Positions 7,594 to 17,390 of a stretch of 64,000 bases of DNA are shown one piece after another (position 1 is the stretch's first letter; the number at the start of each line of letters is the position of its first letter). Origin of the DNA: Corynebacterium senegalense (lineage in GTDB: Bacteria > Actinomycetota > Actinomycetes > Mycobacteriales > Mycobacteriaceae); contig NZ_LS990887.1 in NCBI RefSeq assembly GCF_900411315.1, positions 754,239 through 818,238 of the forward strand. Reading direction: 5' to 3'. Under the pieces are notes generated by a model that saw only the letters and a program-made list of their open reading frames with translations, made no database searches and had not been told where the DNA came from. A program made the position numbers and the translations under genes.

Positions 7594-8847
7594 CTAGCCG
7601 CGCTGCTGGAGGAAAACGACGTCCACGATGTCGCCCGGCCGGATGTCGGTGACGTCCTCGGGGATCTCAATCATCGCGTTCGCGTCGGCGAACCCCGCGA
7701 GGAGGTGGGCCGCCCCGCCGGAGGCGCCGCCGAGGCTCTCCACCAGGTAGTCGCCCGTCTCCGCGTCGCGCATCAGGCGCGCGCGGACGAAGCCGCGGCG
7801 GCCCGGGATGGACTGGATCGGCCCGAGGGAGCGGGCGTGGACGGCGCGGCGGCGCGGGGCCTGCTTGCCCAGCGAGCTGCGGATCGCGGGGCGGATGAGC
7901 GTCTCGAAGACGACGAGCGCGCTGACCGGGTTGGAGGGCAGCAGGAAGGCGGGGATGCGCTCCTCCCCGATGAGCCCGAAGCCCTGCACGGAGCCGGGGT
8001 GCATGGCCACGCGGGTCGTGTCGATCTCGCCGAGCTCTCCGAGCACCTGCTGGATCGCCTCGGCGCCGCTGCCCCCGACAGCGCCGGTGATGATCACCAT
8101 CTCGCTGCGCGCCGCCTGGTTGGCGATGGTCTCCTTCAGCCGGCGGGGCTCGGCGTTGATGATGCCGACGCGCTGCGCGTCCGCCCCGGCCTCGCGCGCG
8201 GCGGCCGCCAGGGCGTAGGAGTTGACGTCGTAAATCTGCCCCAGGCCGGGGTTCCGGCCAATGTCGACGAGCTCGAGACCGTAGGACATCACCGCGACGC
8301 GCGGGCGGGGGTAAACCAGCACCTTGTCCCGTCCGGCCGCGGCGAGCAGCCCGACCTGCGCGGGACCGAGGACCGCGCCGGAGCGCACGGCGACGTCCCC
8401 GGGCTGGATGTCGTCGCCCTCCTTGCGCACGAATTCCCCCGTGTGCACGGCGCGGCGGGCGGTGACGCGCTTGCGGCCGCGGTCCGTCCACTCGAGCGGG
8501 AGGACGGCGTCGGCGAGCGTGGGCAGCGGGGCGCCGGTGGCCACGCGGACCGCCTGGCGGGGCTGCAGGCGCAGCGGCCTCTGCGATCCGGCGGGGACCT
8601 CCCCCACGACGGGCAGGGAGGCCTCGACCTCGCCGCCGCGGGCGCCGAGGGCTACTCCCCCGCCCACGTCCACAGCGCGCACGGCGTAGCCGTCCACCGC
8701 GGCCTGGGCGAAGCCGGGAAGCGAACGGGTCGCCGTGACCTCCTCGGCGCACATCAGCCCGAGGGCGTCCGCGATGCCCACGCGGATCGGCTCCGGGGTG
8801 GGGGCTGCATCGACCACCATCGCCAACTGGTCCTCAACGCTGCGCAT
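7594..8847 (-). CDS. glp: Gephyrin-like protein / MoeA-type molybdopterin molybdotransferase
   Basis: 417 residues with the MoeA fold. The N-terminal domain has PGFAQAAVDGYAVRA and VRVATGAPLPTLADAVLPLEW, the central MPT-binding-like domain has VYPRPRVAVMSYG, YDVNSYALAAAAREAG and ITGAVGGSGAE, and domain IV is at the C-terminus. In this locus of corynebacteria the protein acts in cell division as GLP, binding FtsZ and the membrane receptor encoded two genes downstream. The usual MoeA nucleotide loop TGGVSxGxxD reads TGAVGGSGAEAIQ, so the acidic end of the motif is changed, which fits a moonlighting or non-catalytic role. Cofactor synthesis cannot be excluded. Confidence 0.85.
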   Translation of the reverse strand: MRSVEDQLAMVVDAAPTPEPIRVGIADALGLMCAEEVTATRSLPGFAQAAVDGYAVRAVDVGGGVALGARGGEVEASLPVVGEVPAGSQRPLRLQPRQAVRVATGAPLPTLADAVLPLEWTDRGRKRVTARRAVHTGEFVRKEGDDIQPGDVAVRSGAVLGPAQVGLLAAAGRDKVLVYPRPRVAVMSYGLELVDIGRNPGLGQIYDVNSYALAAAAREAGADAQRVGIINAEPRRLKETIANQAARSEMVIITGAVGGSGAEAIQQVLGELGEIDTTRVAMHPGSVQGFGLIGEERIPAFLLPSNPVSALVVFETLIRPAIRSSLGKQAPRRRAVHARSLGPIQSIPGRRGFVRARLMRDAETGDYLVESLGGASGGAAHLLAGFADANAMIEIPEDVTDIRPGDIVDVVFLQQRG

Positions 8848-8892
8848 GTTCCGGATGCAACCCCTTTCTGCTTCAGTCCACCGGGAGCGTGG

Positions 8893-9825
8893 CTAACGGT
8901 TCTCGGCCTCGAAATCGGCCATGATCTGCTTCAGCGCCGTGTACAGTGCGGGGCCGTACTTCGGGTGGCGCAACCCGAAATCAACGTTGGCCGGGATGTA
9001 GCCGCCCGGGTTACCCAAATCGTGGCGCTTGCCCTCGTGCACCACCACGTGCACCGGGTGGCCCTCCTGGATCATCAGCTCGATGGCGTCGGTAAGCTGC
9101 AGCTCCCCGCCCTTACCCGGGGTGATGCGCCGCAGCGCGTCGAAGATGCCCCGATCCAGCAGGTAGCGGCCCGTGGCCACCAGTGTGGACGGCGCCTCCT
9201 CCGGAGCCGGCTTCTCCACCATGCCGCGCACCCGCTTGACCTCGAAGCCGTCGAAATCGATGTCAAGCTCCTCAACGTCGAAGACCCCGTAGTTGAACAC
9301 CTCCTCGCGCGTGACGTTGAAGGCGCACAGCACAGACCCCCCGAGACGCTCGCGCACCTGCACCATCTTCTTCATCACCCCCGCGGGCAGCACCAGGTCG
9401 TCCGGCAGCATGACCGCCACAACATCCTCGCCGTCACCGAGGGCGCTTTCCGCGCACCCGACGGCGTGGCCCAGACCCAGCGGCTGCTCCTGCTCCACCG
9501 CCACGGCCTCAATCAGGCCCGCTGCACGCGAGACCTTCTCCACCTGCTCGGTCTTGCCCCGCGCCGACAGCGTCTCGCAGAGCTGCTCGAAAGTGCCGAA
9601 GTGGCGCATGATCTCCTGCTTCTCCGGTGCAGTGACGATTACCAGCTGCTCCGCCCCCAGCTGGGCAGCCTCCTCCGCGATCAGCTCGATGCCCGGGGTG
9701 TCCACCACCGGCAGCAGCTCCTTGGGGACCGTCTTCGTCGCCGGCAAAAACCTCGTGCCCATGCCCGCAGCGGGCACGACAACCGTCTTGACGCCCCGCA
9801 GCGCGCCGTCGTTGGAATTCTGCAT
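8893..9825 (-). CDS. galU: UTP-glucose-1-phosphate uridylyltransferase
   Basis: 310 residues. It makes UDP-glucose for arabinogalactan precursors, trehalose and other glycans. The nucleotide-binding start VVVPAAGMGTRFLPATKTVPKE is the GalU signature; VEKPAPEEAPS and GKRHDLGNPGGYI are further family blocks. The ATG at 9825 (MQNSND) is preferred over an open extension to 9849. Divergent from the 5-formyl-THF cyclo-ligase gene and upstream of glp on the same strand, as in M. tuberculosis. Confidence 0.95.
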   Translation of the reverse strand: MQNSNDGALRGVKTVVVPAAGMGTRFLPATKTVPKELLPVVDTPGIELIAEEAAQLGAEQLVIVTAPEKQEIMRHFGTFEQLCETLSARGKTEQVEKVSRAAGLIEAVAVEQEQPLGLGHAVGCAESALGDGEDVVAVMLPDDLVLPAGVMKKMVQVRERLGGSVLCAFNVTREEVFNYGVFDVEELDIDFDGFEVKRVRGMVEKPAPEEAPSTLVATGRYLLDRGIFDALRRITPGKGGELQLTDAIELMIQEGHPVHVVVHEGKRHDLGNPGGYIPANVDFGLRHPKYGPALYTALKQIMADFEAENR

Positions 9826-9890
9826 AATTGCCGAGCTTACCCGCCGCACCCCGCCAAACCATGCTTTGACGCCTATGGGAATATGGGGAC

Positions 9891-10448
9891 ATGGACGCCA
9901 AGCAGGAGACCCGGCAGACCCGCATCGCTTATCGACGCCACCTCCGCGCCAACCCCGACCTCAAGGCGCGGCTCGACCGCGCCCTCACCGACAACGTGCT
10001 CGCGCTGCTCGCCGAGCTCGGGGCCCACGGCAGCGTCGCCGCCTACGAGCCGCTGCCCTCCGAACCCGGCGGCGCGTCCCTCCTCCCCGCCCTGGGCCGG
10101 GCGTGCCGCACGGTGCTTCTCCCTGTCACGCTCCCCGACGGCATCCTCGCCTGGACCCCCACCACCGCGCTCGCGCAGCGCGACACCTCGAGTGTTCTGG
10201 GCTCCTGCGATGTGGTGCTGGCGCCGGGGTTGGCCGTCGACAAGCGCGGGATGCGCCTCGGCAAGGGCGGGGGCTACTACGACCGCGCCCTGGCGGGCCT
10301 CGACGTCTCGGTGGCCGCGCTGCTCTACGACGACGACCTGCTCGACGAGGTGCCGCACGAGCCGCACGACGTCCCCGTCGGCATGGTCGTCACCCCGAGC
10401 GGGATTTTCCGTCCGGAGGGGAACCGGGGCGGCGCCGGTGCAGTCTAA
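9891..10448 (+). CDS. 5-formyltetrahydrofolate cyclo-ligase
   Basis: 185 residues. It converts 5-formyl-THF and ATP to 5,10-methenyl-THF. Family motifs are an N-terminal basic helix (RQTRIAYRRHLRA), VLAPGLAVDKRGMRLGKGGGYYDRAL (phosphate-binding glycines) and HDVPVGMVVTPSGI. It starts an apparent operon with the SAF-domain gene 6 bases downstream. Gene order with galU is shared with mycobacteria. Confidence 0.93.
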   Translation: MDAKQETRQTRIAYRRHLRANPDLKARLDRALTDNVLALLAELGAHGSVAAYEPLPSEPGGASLLPALGRACRTVLLPVTLPDGILAWTPTTALAQRDTSSVLGSCDVVLAPGLAVDKRGMRLGKGGGYYDRALAGLDVSVAALLYDDDLLDEVPHEPHDVPVGMVVTPSGIFRPEGNRGGAGAV

Positions 10449-10454
10449 GGGGGC

Positions 10455-11063
10455 ATGAAGCTAGTCGAGGTTCTGCGCACCCCGAGCCACCGGCGCGCCA
10501 CGTTGCTGCGCCGCTGCCTCGCGCTCGTGCTCGTCGCCCTCGCCGGTGTGAGCGCGGCGGCAGCGCGGCGCAGCGACCCCCTCGTGGCGGTCTTCGCCCG
10601 GGACATCGAGGCGGGCAGCACCGTCTCGCTCTCCGACCTCGAGCTGCGCCGCGTCCCCGCCGAGGCCGTTCCCGCCAACGCCCTGGCCTCTGCGGAAGAG
10701 GCCGAAGCCAAGGTCCTCGGCGCCGCCGCGTCCGCGGGAGAGGTGGCCACATCAACGCGCTTCGTGGGCCCCGATCTCGCCGCCGCCCTGGCTCCGGAGG
10801 GGCACGGCTACACCATGGTTCCGGTCGCCCTCGCCGAACCGGAGATCCTCCCCCTGCTCCATCACGGGGCGTTTGTGCGCGTCATCACAGTGGCCCCCGA
10901 CACGGGTGCGGCGCTGACCGTCGCCAACGGGGGTAGGGTTGTTGTCACGCACTCAGAAAACGGCACCGTACTGCTGCTTCTGCGCGCCACGGAGGCCCCC
11001 GCCGTCGCCGCCGCCTCGCTCAACTCCCCGCTGACGCTCGTGCTCGAGGGGCCCGCACACTGA
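10455..11063 (+). CDS. SAF-domain exported protein
   Basis: 202 residues with one N-terminal membrane anchor or signal (residues about 20-38, ALVLVALAGVSAAAA). Next comes an SAF domain: VFARDIEAGSTVSLSDLELRRVPAEAVPANAL is the recognisable block shared with CpaB/RcpC and antifreeze-like proteins. Most likely an envelope protein with a sugar- or peptidoglycan-binding role, since no pilus genes are nearby. Co-transcribed with the cyclo-ligase gene. Confidence 0.8.
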   Translation: MKLVEVLRTPSHRRATLLRRCLALVLVALAGVSAAAARRSDPLVAVFARDIEAGSTVSLSDLELRRVPAEAVPANALASAEEAEAKVLGAAASAGEVATSTRFVGPDLAAALAPEGHGYTMVPVALAEPEILPLLHHGAFVRVITVAPDTGAALTVANGGRVVVTHSENGTVLLLLRATEAPAVAAASLNSPLTLVLEGPAH

Positions 11064-11134
11064 CTAAAGTGGTTTACTGGGACGCAGGGCTGCGGCTATC
11101 GTGGCCGAAACCCATCCATGCATAAAGGAGACCC

Positions 11135-11557
11135 ATGCTCAAAGGCTTCAGAGACTTCATCCTGCGCGGCAACGTGATCGACCTCGCCGTCGGTGTCGTG
11201 ATCGGTTCCGCGTTCACCGCCATCGTCACCGCGTTCTCCAACGCAATCATCAACCCGCTGCTCAACGTCTTCGGCGGAGCAGAGGTCGGCGGCCTGCGCT
11301 TCCCGATCCTCCCCGGCCGCGACGACACAGCGATCGACCTGGGCATGCTGCTCACCGCGATCATCAACTTCCTGCTCGTCGCCGCCGTCGTCTACTTCTT
11401 CATCGTCGCCCCGATGAACAAGCTGGACGAAATGCAGAAGCGCCGCCGCGGGATCTCCGAGGACGAGCCCGCCCCGACCGACACCGAGCTGCTCACCGAG
11501 ATCCGCGACCTGCTCGCCGGCCAGACCCCCAAGGAGGCGGGCACTCCCCGCGAGTAG
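11135..11557 (+). CDS. mscL: Large-conductance mechanosensitive channel
   Basis: 140 residues. The N-terminal helix MLKGFRDFILRGNVIDLAVG leads into TM1 VVIGSAFTAIVTAFSNAIINPL. TM2 (IDLGMLLTAIINFLLVAAVVYFFIV) and a C-terminal charged helix follow. The homopentamer opens on membrane tension and releases osmolytes during hypo-osmotic shock. A good ribosome-binding site (AAAGGAG) precedes the ATG. A hairpin with a T-run follows at 11579. Confidence 0.96.
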   Translation: MLKGFRDFILRGNVIDLAVGVVIGSAFTAIVTAFSNAIINPLLNVFGGAEVGGLRFPILPGRDDTAIDLGMLLTAIINFLLVAAVVYFFIVAPMNKLDEMQKRRRGISEDEPAPTDTELLTEIRDLLAGQTPKEAGTPRE

Positions 11558-11572
11558 CTCCCCCGTCACGCG

Positions 11573-11728
11573 TCAGTCGCCCCCGTAATGCGGGGGCCTT
11601 TCGTTTTTGTAGAACTCGATGAGCTCGGTGTTTTCCGGGTCGGTGTCCTGCCCCGCCTCGGCGGGCGGGAGGTCCCCGGAGCGGTCGTAGTCCACGTCCG
11701 CCACCCTTTTCGCGCGACGCCTGGTCAC
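11573..11728 (-). CDS. Small conserved acidic protein coupled to moaB
   Basis: 51 residues starting VTRRRAKRVADVDYDRSG and ending NERPPHYGGD. The GTG start overlaps the TGA stop of moaB in a GTGA arrangement, the same coupling seen in other real gene pairs of the window. The composition (acidic, no hydrophobic segments, basic N-terminus) looks like a genuine protein. Function unknown. Its last codons overlap the hairpin that terminates mscL on the other strand. Confidence 0.6.
   Translation of the reverse strand: MTRRRAKRVADVDYDRSGDLPPAEAGQDTDPENTELIEFYKNERPPHYGGD
11579..11608 (+). terminator. Rho-independent terminator of mscL
   Basis: Stem GCCCCCG / CGGGGGC with loop TAATG, followed by CTTTCGTTTTT. 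It lies 21 bases after the mscL stop and inside the 3' end of the opposing small gene. Confidence 0.75.
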
Positions 11729-12294
11729 GGCAGGCTGTACTGGTTCAGCTCGGCGATGAGGTGGCTGACCAGCGGGGCGAAGGTGGAGACGCCGTCGCGG
11801 ATCGCCTGGCGCGAGGGCGCGAGGTTGACCACGACCGTGGAGCCGGAGACGCCGCAGATGCCGCGGGAGGTGCAGGCGTCGACAGCCCCGCAGGCCTGGC
11901 CCGAGGAGCGGATCGCCTGGCCCACGCCCGGGACGAGCTTGTCGATCACCGCGCGGGTCGCCTCCGGGGTCTTGTCCCGCGGCCCGACCCCCGTGCCGCC
12001 GAGCGTGAGGACCAGGTCGGCACCCCCGACCACGCCGGTCTCGATGGCCTTGCGGATGTCCGACTTCTTGGACTTGACGCGGACAACGCCGTCGACGGTG
12101 TAGCCGAACTCGCCGAGCAGCTCGCACACGAGGCGGTCGGTGTCGTCGTCCTCGGCCGTGAAGCGGTGATCGGAGACGAGGACGACAAGCGCGCGGGGAA
12201 GCAGGGGCTGCTCCTCCACCTCTGCCGCCAGGAGAACCGCCTCGTCCGGTTCGCTCAGGTCAAACGTGTCGAGCGTCTCCAGGGCGTCCGTCAT
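11725..12294 (-). CDS. moaB: MoaB/MogA-type molybdopterin-binding protein
   Basis: About 189 residues. The MoCF-binding fold is shown by LVLTLGGTGVGPRDKTPEATRAV (molybdopterin site with Asp) and SRGICGVSGSTVVVNLAPS. The N-terminus has an extra acidic stretch of about 35 residues. Start chosen at the ATG 12294 because AGGAGA sits at proper spacing before it; an ATG at 12309 is also in frame. It follows the HtrA-like gene on the same strand, as moaB2 follows pepD in M. tuberculosis. Confidence 0.88.
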   Translation of the reverse strand: MTDALETLDTFDLSEPDEAVLLAAEVEEQPLLPRALVVLVSDHRFTAEDDDTDRLVCELLGEFGYTVDGVVRVKSKKSDIRKAIETGVVGGADLVLTLGGTGVGPRDKTPEATRAVIDKLVPGVGQAIRSSGQACGAVDACTSRGICGVSGSTVVVNLAPSRQAIRDGVSTFAPLVSHLIAELNQYSLP

Positions 12295-12350
12295 TTCCGT
12301 TCTCCTCATGTGGCTGTGTCGCGGTTTTTGTTGTTCTTTCCGCTATGAAC

Positions 12351-13481
<1,131 letters not shown>

Positions 13482-13570
13482 GACGGAATATGTTCCTCCC
13501 CTGAACTGGAGCAGCACTGGTGGCCCGGAAAAACCGAGCGTAGCAGTTGCTGAACGTTGACTGTGCGCGT

Positions 13571-15046
13571 CTACGGGGTCCTTCCCACGATGCGGGGTAC
13601 GCCGTCGGGGGAGGTGGGCGGGATGACCACGATGTCCTCGCCCGCCTCCTGCGGCCGCCACCCCGGGAAGACCGTGCGGAAGCGGGCTCCCCCGTCGTCG
13701 GATTCCTCCACGTGCATCTGCCCGCCGTGGCGGACGATGACCTGCTGCGCGATGGCCAGGCCGAGGCCAGAACCGGGCATGGAGCGCGACTCGGGCGAGC
13801 GGTAGAAGCGCTCGAAGACGTGCGCGCGCTCGTCTGGGGGGATGCCGGGCCCGGAGTCGTCGACGATGAGGACGGCCTTGCGGGTGGCGGCCTTCAGGGA
13901 GACGCGCACGGTGCCGCCGGGCGGGGACCATTTCGCGGCGTTGTCGATGATGTTGAGCGGTCCGCGCCCCATGCCGGCGGCGTCGCCCATCATCTCCCAG
14001 GGGTCCGCGCTGTACTGGAAGGTGACGTCGGGGCGGCGCCGGCGGACGCGCTCGACGGCCTCGTCCAGGACCTCGTCGAGGCGGAAGGGCTCGAGCTCCG
14101 CGGGGCCGTTGTCGTCGCGGGCGAGGTCGACGAGGTCGCCGATGAGGGAGGACATCTCCTCCATCTGGGCCAGGACGTCGCGCTCGAGGTCCTCCCGGTC
14201 CGTCGGCGCCATTTCCTCCAGCTGGCCGGTGCGGCACAGCATCATGAGCAGCTCGATGTTCGTCCGCATCGAGGTCAGCGGGGTCTTCAGCTCGTGACCG
14301 GCGTCCGCGACGAGGCGCGCCTGGCGCCGGCGGGAGTCCTCGAGGGACTCCATCATCTCGTTCAAGGCGTCGCTGAGCTGCCCGAGCTCATCCTCGCTCT
14401 CGACGCGGATGCCCTTCAGGTCCTCCGTGCAGCGCACCCCGTCGACGGCGCGCTTCAGGCGGGTGATCGGGCGCATGCCCGCGGCGGCGACGATCTCGCC
14501 CACACCCCACGAGAGCAGGAAGCCGAGCCCGAGGATGACCATCAGGACGGAGCCGAGGCTGCCCAGCAGCCGGTGCTGCGGGTCGACGTCCTGCGCCAGG
14601 GCGACGGATTCACCCTCCACATTCCTCTTCACCAGGACGCGTTCCTGCCCGACGGTGCGCACGGAGATCTCCGTCCCGCTGTCGGAGCGGGTGAAAGAGC
14701 CGCCGACCGGGATCGCGTCCCCGACGTAGGCCGATTGGAGGCTCGAGGAGTACGACGCGCGGACGTACGGGTTGTGCAGCTTGAAGGATGCGATCTCGCT
14801 GCGGACGGCCTCCTCGTCCGCCCCGTCGTCGGTCAGCGACAGGAGGATGTCCGCCTTGATGTTGAGGTCGTTGTCCACGTTGGCCGTCATCGCCCCCACG
14901 GCGGCCCAGTACGTGGCGGTCGAGGCGCCCCCCGCGACGAGCGCGACAAGCACCCCGGTCAGCAGCGTCATCCGTGCGCGCAACCCGAGCCGGTGCGCGT
15001 CTGTGCGGGTCTCCCCGCGGCGACCTGCTGACTGCCGCAGGATCAC
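13571..15046 (-). CDS. mprB: Sensor histidine kinase MprB
   Basis: About 491 residues from the GTG at 15046, which overlaps the mprA stop as GTGA. Two membrane helices (about 26-51 and 160-185) flank an extracytoplasmic sensor loop, then come HAMP, the dimerisation domain with phospho-acceptor H251 ([16 protein letters not shown]), and the ATPase domain with N-box (NIIDNAAKW), G1 DDSGPGIP and G2 [10 protein letters not shown]. It senses envelope stress in related mycobacteria and phosphorylates MprA. The C-terminus has an unusual tail after the kinase core ([19 protein letters not shown]). Confidence 0.93.
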   Translation of the reverse strand: MILRQSAGRRGETRTDAHRLGLRARMTLLTGVLVALVAGGASTATYWAAVGAMTANVDNDLNIKADILLSLTDDGADEEAVRSEIASFKLHNPYVRASYSSSLQSAYVGDAIPVGGSFTRSDSGTEISVRTVGQERVLVKRNVEGESVALAQDVDPQHRLLGSLGSVLMVILGLGFLLSWGVGEIVAAAGMRPITRLKRAVDGVRCTEDLKGIRVESEDELGQLSDALNEMMESLEDSRRRQARLVADAGHELKTPLTSMRTNIELLMMLCRTGQLEEMAPTDREDLERDVLAQMEEMSSLIGDLVDLARDDNGPAELEPFRLDEVLDEAVERVRRRRPDVTFQYSADPWEMMGDAAGMGRGPLNIIDNAAKWSPPGGTVRVSLKAATRKAVLIVDDSGPGIPPDERAHVFERFYRSPESRSMPGSGLGLAIAQQVIVRHGGQMHVEESDDGGARFRTVFPGWRPQEAGEDIVVIPPTSPDGVPRIVGRTP

Positions 15047-15750
15047 GGGGCGGTCTCCCGCAGGACGTAGCCGACGCCGCGGACTGTGTGGATCAGCCGG
15101 TCCTCTCCCCCGGCCTCCGTCTTGCGGCGGAGGTAGCCGATGTAGACCTCGAGCGCGTTGCCGGACGTCGGAAAGTCGTAGCCCCACACCTCCTCGAGGA
15201 TGGCCTGGCGCGAGAGCACCTGGCGGGGGTTCTGCAGGAAGTACTGCAGCAGGGCGAACTCGGTGCGGGTCAGGGAGATGGAGCGCTCACCGCGCCGCAC
15301 GTCGCGGGTGTCGGTGTGCATCTCCAAGTCCTCGAAGACCAGCTCGGTCGCGCCCCGGCCACCCGCGTGCGTCGAGTCGATGTTCGCGCGCCGCAGCAGG
15401 GAACGCACGCGGGCGAGCAGCTCCTCGAGGGCGAAGGGCTTCGGAAGGTAGTCGTCCGCGCCGGCATCGAGGCCCGCCACGCGGTCCGAGACGCCGTCGC
15501 GGGCGGTGAGCATGAGCACGGGGCGGTCGTTGCCCGAGGAGCGCAGCTCGCGGCAGACGCCGAGGCCGTCGAGCTTGGGCATCATCACGTCCAGGATTGT
15601 CAGGTCCGGCTGCTCCTGGCGGATCGTCTCCAGCGCCTGTTCGCCGTCCTCCGCGAGGACAACCTCGTACCCGTTGAAGATGAGAGACCGGCGCAGTGAT
15701 TCGCGCACGGCCTGCTCATCGTCGACCACCAGAATTTTCATGTGCCCCAT
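15043..15750 (-). CDS. mprA: Response regulator MprA (OmpR family)
   Basis: 235 residues. The receiver domain has acidic pocket D10/D11, phospho-acceptor D54 ([10 protein letters not shown]) and [10 protein letters not shown]. The C-terminal winged helix ([16 protein letters not shown] ... [11 protein letters not shown]) binds DNA. In actinobacteria MprA controls envelope-stress genes including the HtrA protease encoded downstream. A second in-frame ATG at 15741 gives [10 protein letters not shown] and may be the true start. Confidence 0.93.
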   Translation of the reverse strand: MGHMKILVVDDEQAVRESLRRSLIFNGYEVVLAEDGEQALETIRQEQPDLTILDVMMPKLDGLGVCRELRSSGNDRPVLMLTARDGVSDRVAGLDAGADDYLPKPFALEELLARVRSLLRRANIDSTHAGGRGATELVFEDLEMHTDTRDVRRGERSISLTRTEFALLQYFLQNPRQVLSRQAILEEVWGYDFPTSGNALEVYIGYLRRKTEAGGEDRLIHTVRGVGYVLRETAP

Positions 15751-15809
15751 TATTGCCGATCCGATTATTATTCCGTCGACGGGGTATTAGATATCACGAA
15801 TATGACATG

Positions 15810-15844
15810 AAAAAACCGGGCGACCTCCAGAAAGTCGCCCGGTT
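15810..15844 (-). terminator. Terminator of the rpmE2-rpmF unit
   Basis: Perfect 11-bp stem (AACCGGGCGAC / GTCGCCCGGTT) with a 9-nt loop; read on the minus strand it is followed by six T residues. It lies 19 bases after the rpmF stop. Confidence 0.85.
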
Positions 15845-15862
15845 ACGGGAAGCGGCGCTGTA

Positions 15863-16036
15863 TTAGAACTGCTCCACGTCGATAAGCCCGGCCTGCGCGG
15901 CCTTCACCAGGCGGCGCGGGATGCGGACCTCCTGGCCGTCAATCTTGACGGTCTGCAGCTCGGGGTTCTTCGCCTTCCACTGGGAACGGCGGGAGTGGGT
16001 GTTCGCGCGGGACTTGCGGAACTTCGGGGTAGCCAT
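15863..16036 (-). CDS. rpmF: 50S ribosomal protein L32
   Basis: 57 residues beginning [20 protein letters not shown] and ending LIDVEQF, a short actinobacterial L32. It has no cysteine, so it is the zinc-free form. AGGAGG stands 10 bases before the ATG. It follows rpmE2 on the same strand. Confidence 0.95.
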   Translation of the reverse strand: MATPKFRKSRANTHSRRSQWKAKNPELQTVKIDGQEVRIPRRLVKAAQAGLIDVEQF

Positions 16037-16072
16037 GTCTCTTTTCCTCCTTCGACCTGGTCAGTTGACGGT

Positions 16073-16345
16073 TTAGTTAGCGGTCTTCTTCTTGCGGCGG
16101 GCCATGCCGCCGAAGCGCTGATTGAACTTCTCGACGCGGCCGGCGGTGTCCATGAGACGCTGCGCGCCCGTCCAGAAGGGGTGCGACTCGGAGGTCACGT
16201 CCACGACGACGAGCGGGTACTCGTTGCCGTCTTCCCAGGTGTCCGTGCGGTCGGAGGTCATGGTGGAACGGGTCAGGAACTTGTGGCCGGTGTTACCGTC
16301 CTGAATGATCACCGGGTGGTAATCCGGGTGGATCTCGTTCTTCAT
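16073..16345 (-). CDS. rpmE2: 50S ribosomal protein L31 type B
   Basis: 90 residues beginning [20 protein letters not shown], with [26 protein letters not shown] at the C-terminal half. The absence of the CxxC pair and the greater length mark the type B (zinc-independent) form, which replaces zinc-binding L31 under zinc limitation in many bacteria. The frame is open to 16450, but the homology starts at the ATG 16345. Confidence 0.95.
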   Translation of the reverse strand: MKNEIHPDYHPVIIQDGNTGHKFLTRSTMTSDRTDTWEDGNEYPLVVVDVTSESHPFWTGAQRLMDTAGRVEKFNQRFGGMARRKKKTAN

Positions 16346-16484
16346 CTGTGATTCGTCTCCCTCAGGATTGAACTTCAGGTCGGTTCCCCGCCGGGGATCG
16401 TGCCTGAGTTGGGTGCGAAAATGGTCCTTCGCCTGACTTTCGCCAGACAACCTGCAACATCTTACAGCTCAGCGCCCTATCCAC

Positions 16485-17279
16485 CTAATTTCGCGCGCCC
16501 GCTTTTCGACGCCACAGCAGCGCCACCCCGAGCACAGCCTGGGCGGCCCCGAGGATGACCCACGCCCGGGCCCCGAGCTCGATGGGATAGACCGCGGTGA
16601 GCAACGCGATGGTGAGGTGCATGCCACCGTGGGTGCCCGCCGCCCACCAGAAGGACCCGAAGGTGTACACCACCCCGGCGGCCAGAAGCGACATGCCGAA
16701 AGGGACGGCAAGGTAGACCAAGTGGTCAAGCACCGTGCGCTGGCCTCCCGAGGACCACACGTGGGCGAGGGTGAACGCCGCCGTGGTCCACGCGACCGTC
16801 AGGACGGGCCGCGGCCGGGTGACGTCGAAAAGCCAGCCCCGGTACACCAATTCCTCGGGTATCCCCTGCAGCAGGTACGACCGCACGAGGACCCAGATCA
16901 GCAGGATTGCCACGGGGGCCTGCGCTTCCGCTTCCCCGACTCCCTGGGGCAGTGTTTCCGCCGGCCCGCTGGTTGCGCCGAGGAGCAGCCACGCCGCCGC
17001 GACAGGAACAACCGCGATGGCGGTTCCTCCGACGATCCCCCGCGCTCCGGCCCAGTTGATCTTTGTACGTTCGACGCGGCGCACCCACACCACCACGAAG
17101 GCGGCGACGAGCACGGGCGTGAGGCAGAAAATGGCTGCCTGCACAAGCAGCGAGTCGCTCCCCGCGGCTTCGTGGATCGGGACGCGCGCGGAGTTCGCGC
17201 CGAACACCACTGCGACAGCAACGATGGCACGGAGGAGCAGCCCCCACGCGTTGACGGGGATTCTCGGTGATGACTCCAT
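16485..17279 (-). CDS. CPBP-family intramembrane metalloprotease
   Basis: 264 residues with seven or eight hydrophobic segments. The three Abi/CAAX-protease motifs are present: EELVYRGWLF (EExxxR), FTLAHVW (FxxxH) and GTHGGMH (HxxxN/D-like). These are membrane-embedded glutamate proteases related to Rce1; bacterial members act in bacteriocin self-protection or in processing exported proteins. It diverges from the two-component genes at 17391, and the shared region contains a 16-bp palindrome, so it may be a target of that system. Confidence 0.82.
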   Translation of the reverse strand: MESSPRIPVNAWGLLLRAIVAVAVVFGANSARVPIHEAAGSDSLLVQAAIFCLTPVLVAAFVVVWVRRVERTKINWAGARGIVGGTAIAVVPVAAAWLLLGATSGPAETLPQGVGEAEAQAPVAILLIWVLVRSYLLQGIPEELVYRGWLFDVTRPRPVLTVAWTTAAFTLAHVWSSGGQRTVLDHLVYLAVPFGMSLLAAGVVYTFGSFWWAAGTHGGMHLTIALLTAVYPIELGARAWVILGAAQAVLGVALLWRRKAGARN

Positions 17280-17349
17280 GCCCCAGGAAGGTACGGACCG
17301 TCACCACCCGCCCGTAAGTGCCTGCGGTCACGAGTTTCGGCCGCAAAAT

Positions 17350-17365
17350 CATGACCCGGGTCATG
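17350..17365. promoter_or_regulatory. Palindromic operator candidate between CPBP protease and two-component genes
   Basis: Perfect 16-bp palindrome CATGACCCGGGTCATG in the 111-base divergent intergenic region. A TACTTT box at 17379-17384 ends 6 bases before the ATG at 17391, so the palindrome would sit around -26 to -41 of a leaderless transcript. This position suits a repressor or the response regulator encoded downstream. Confidence 0.5.
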
Positions 17366-17390
17366 GGTCGCGAACGGTACTTTGAACTCC

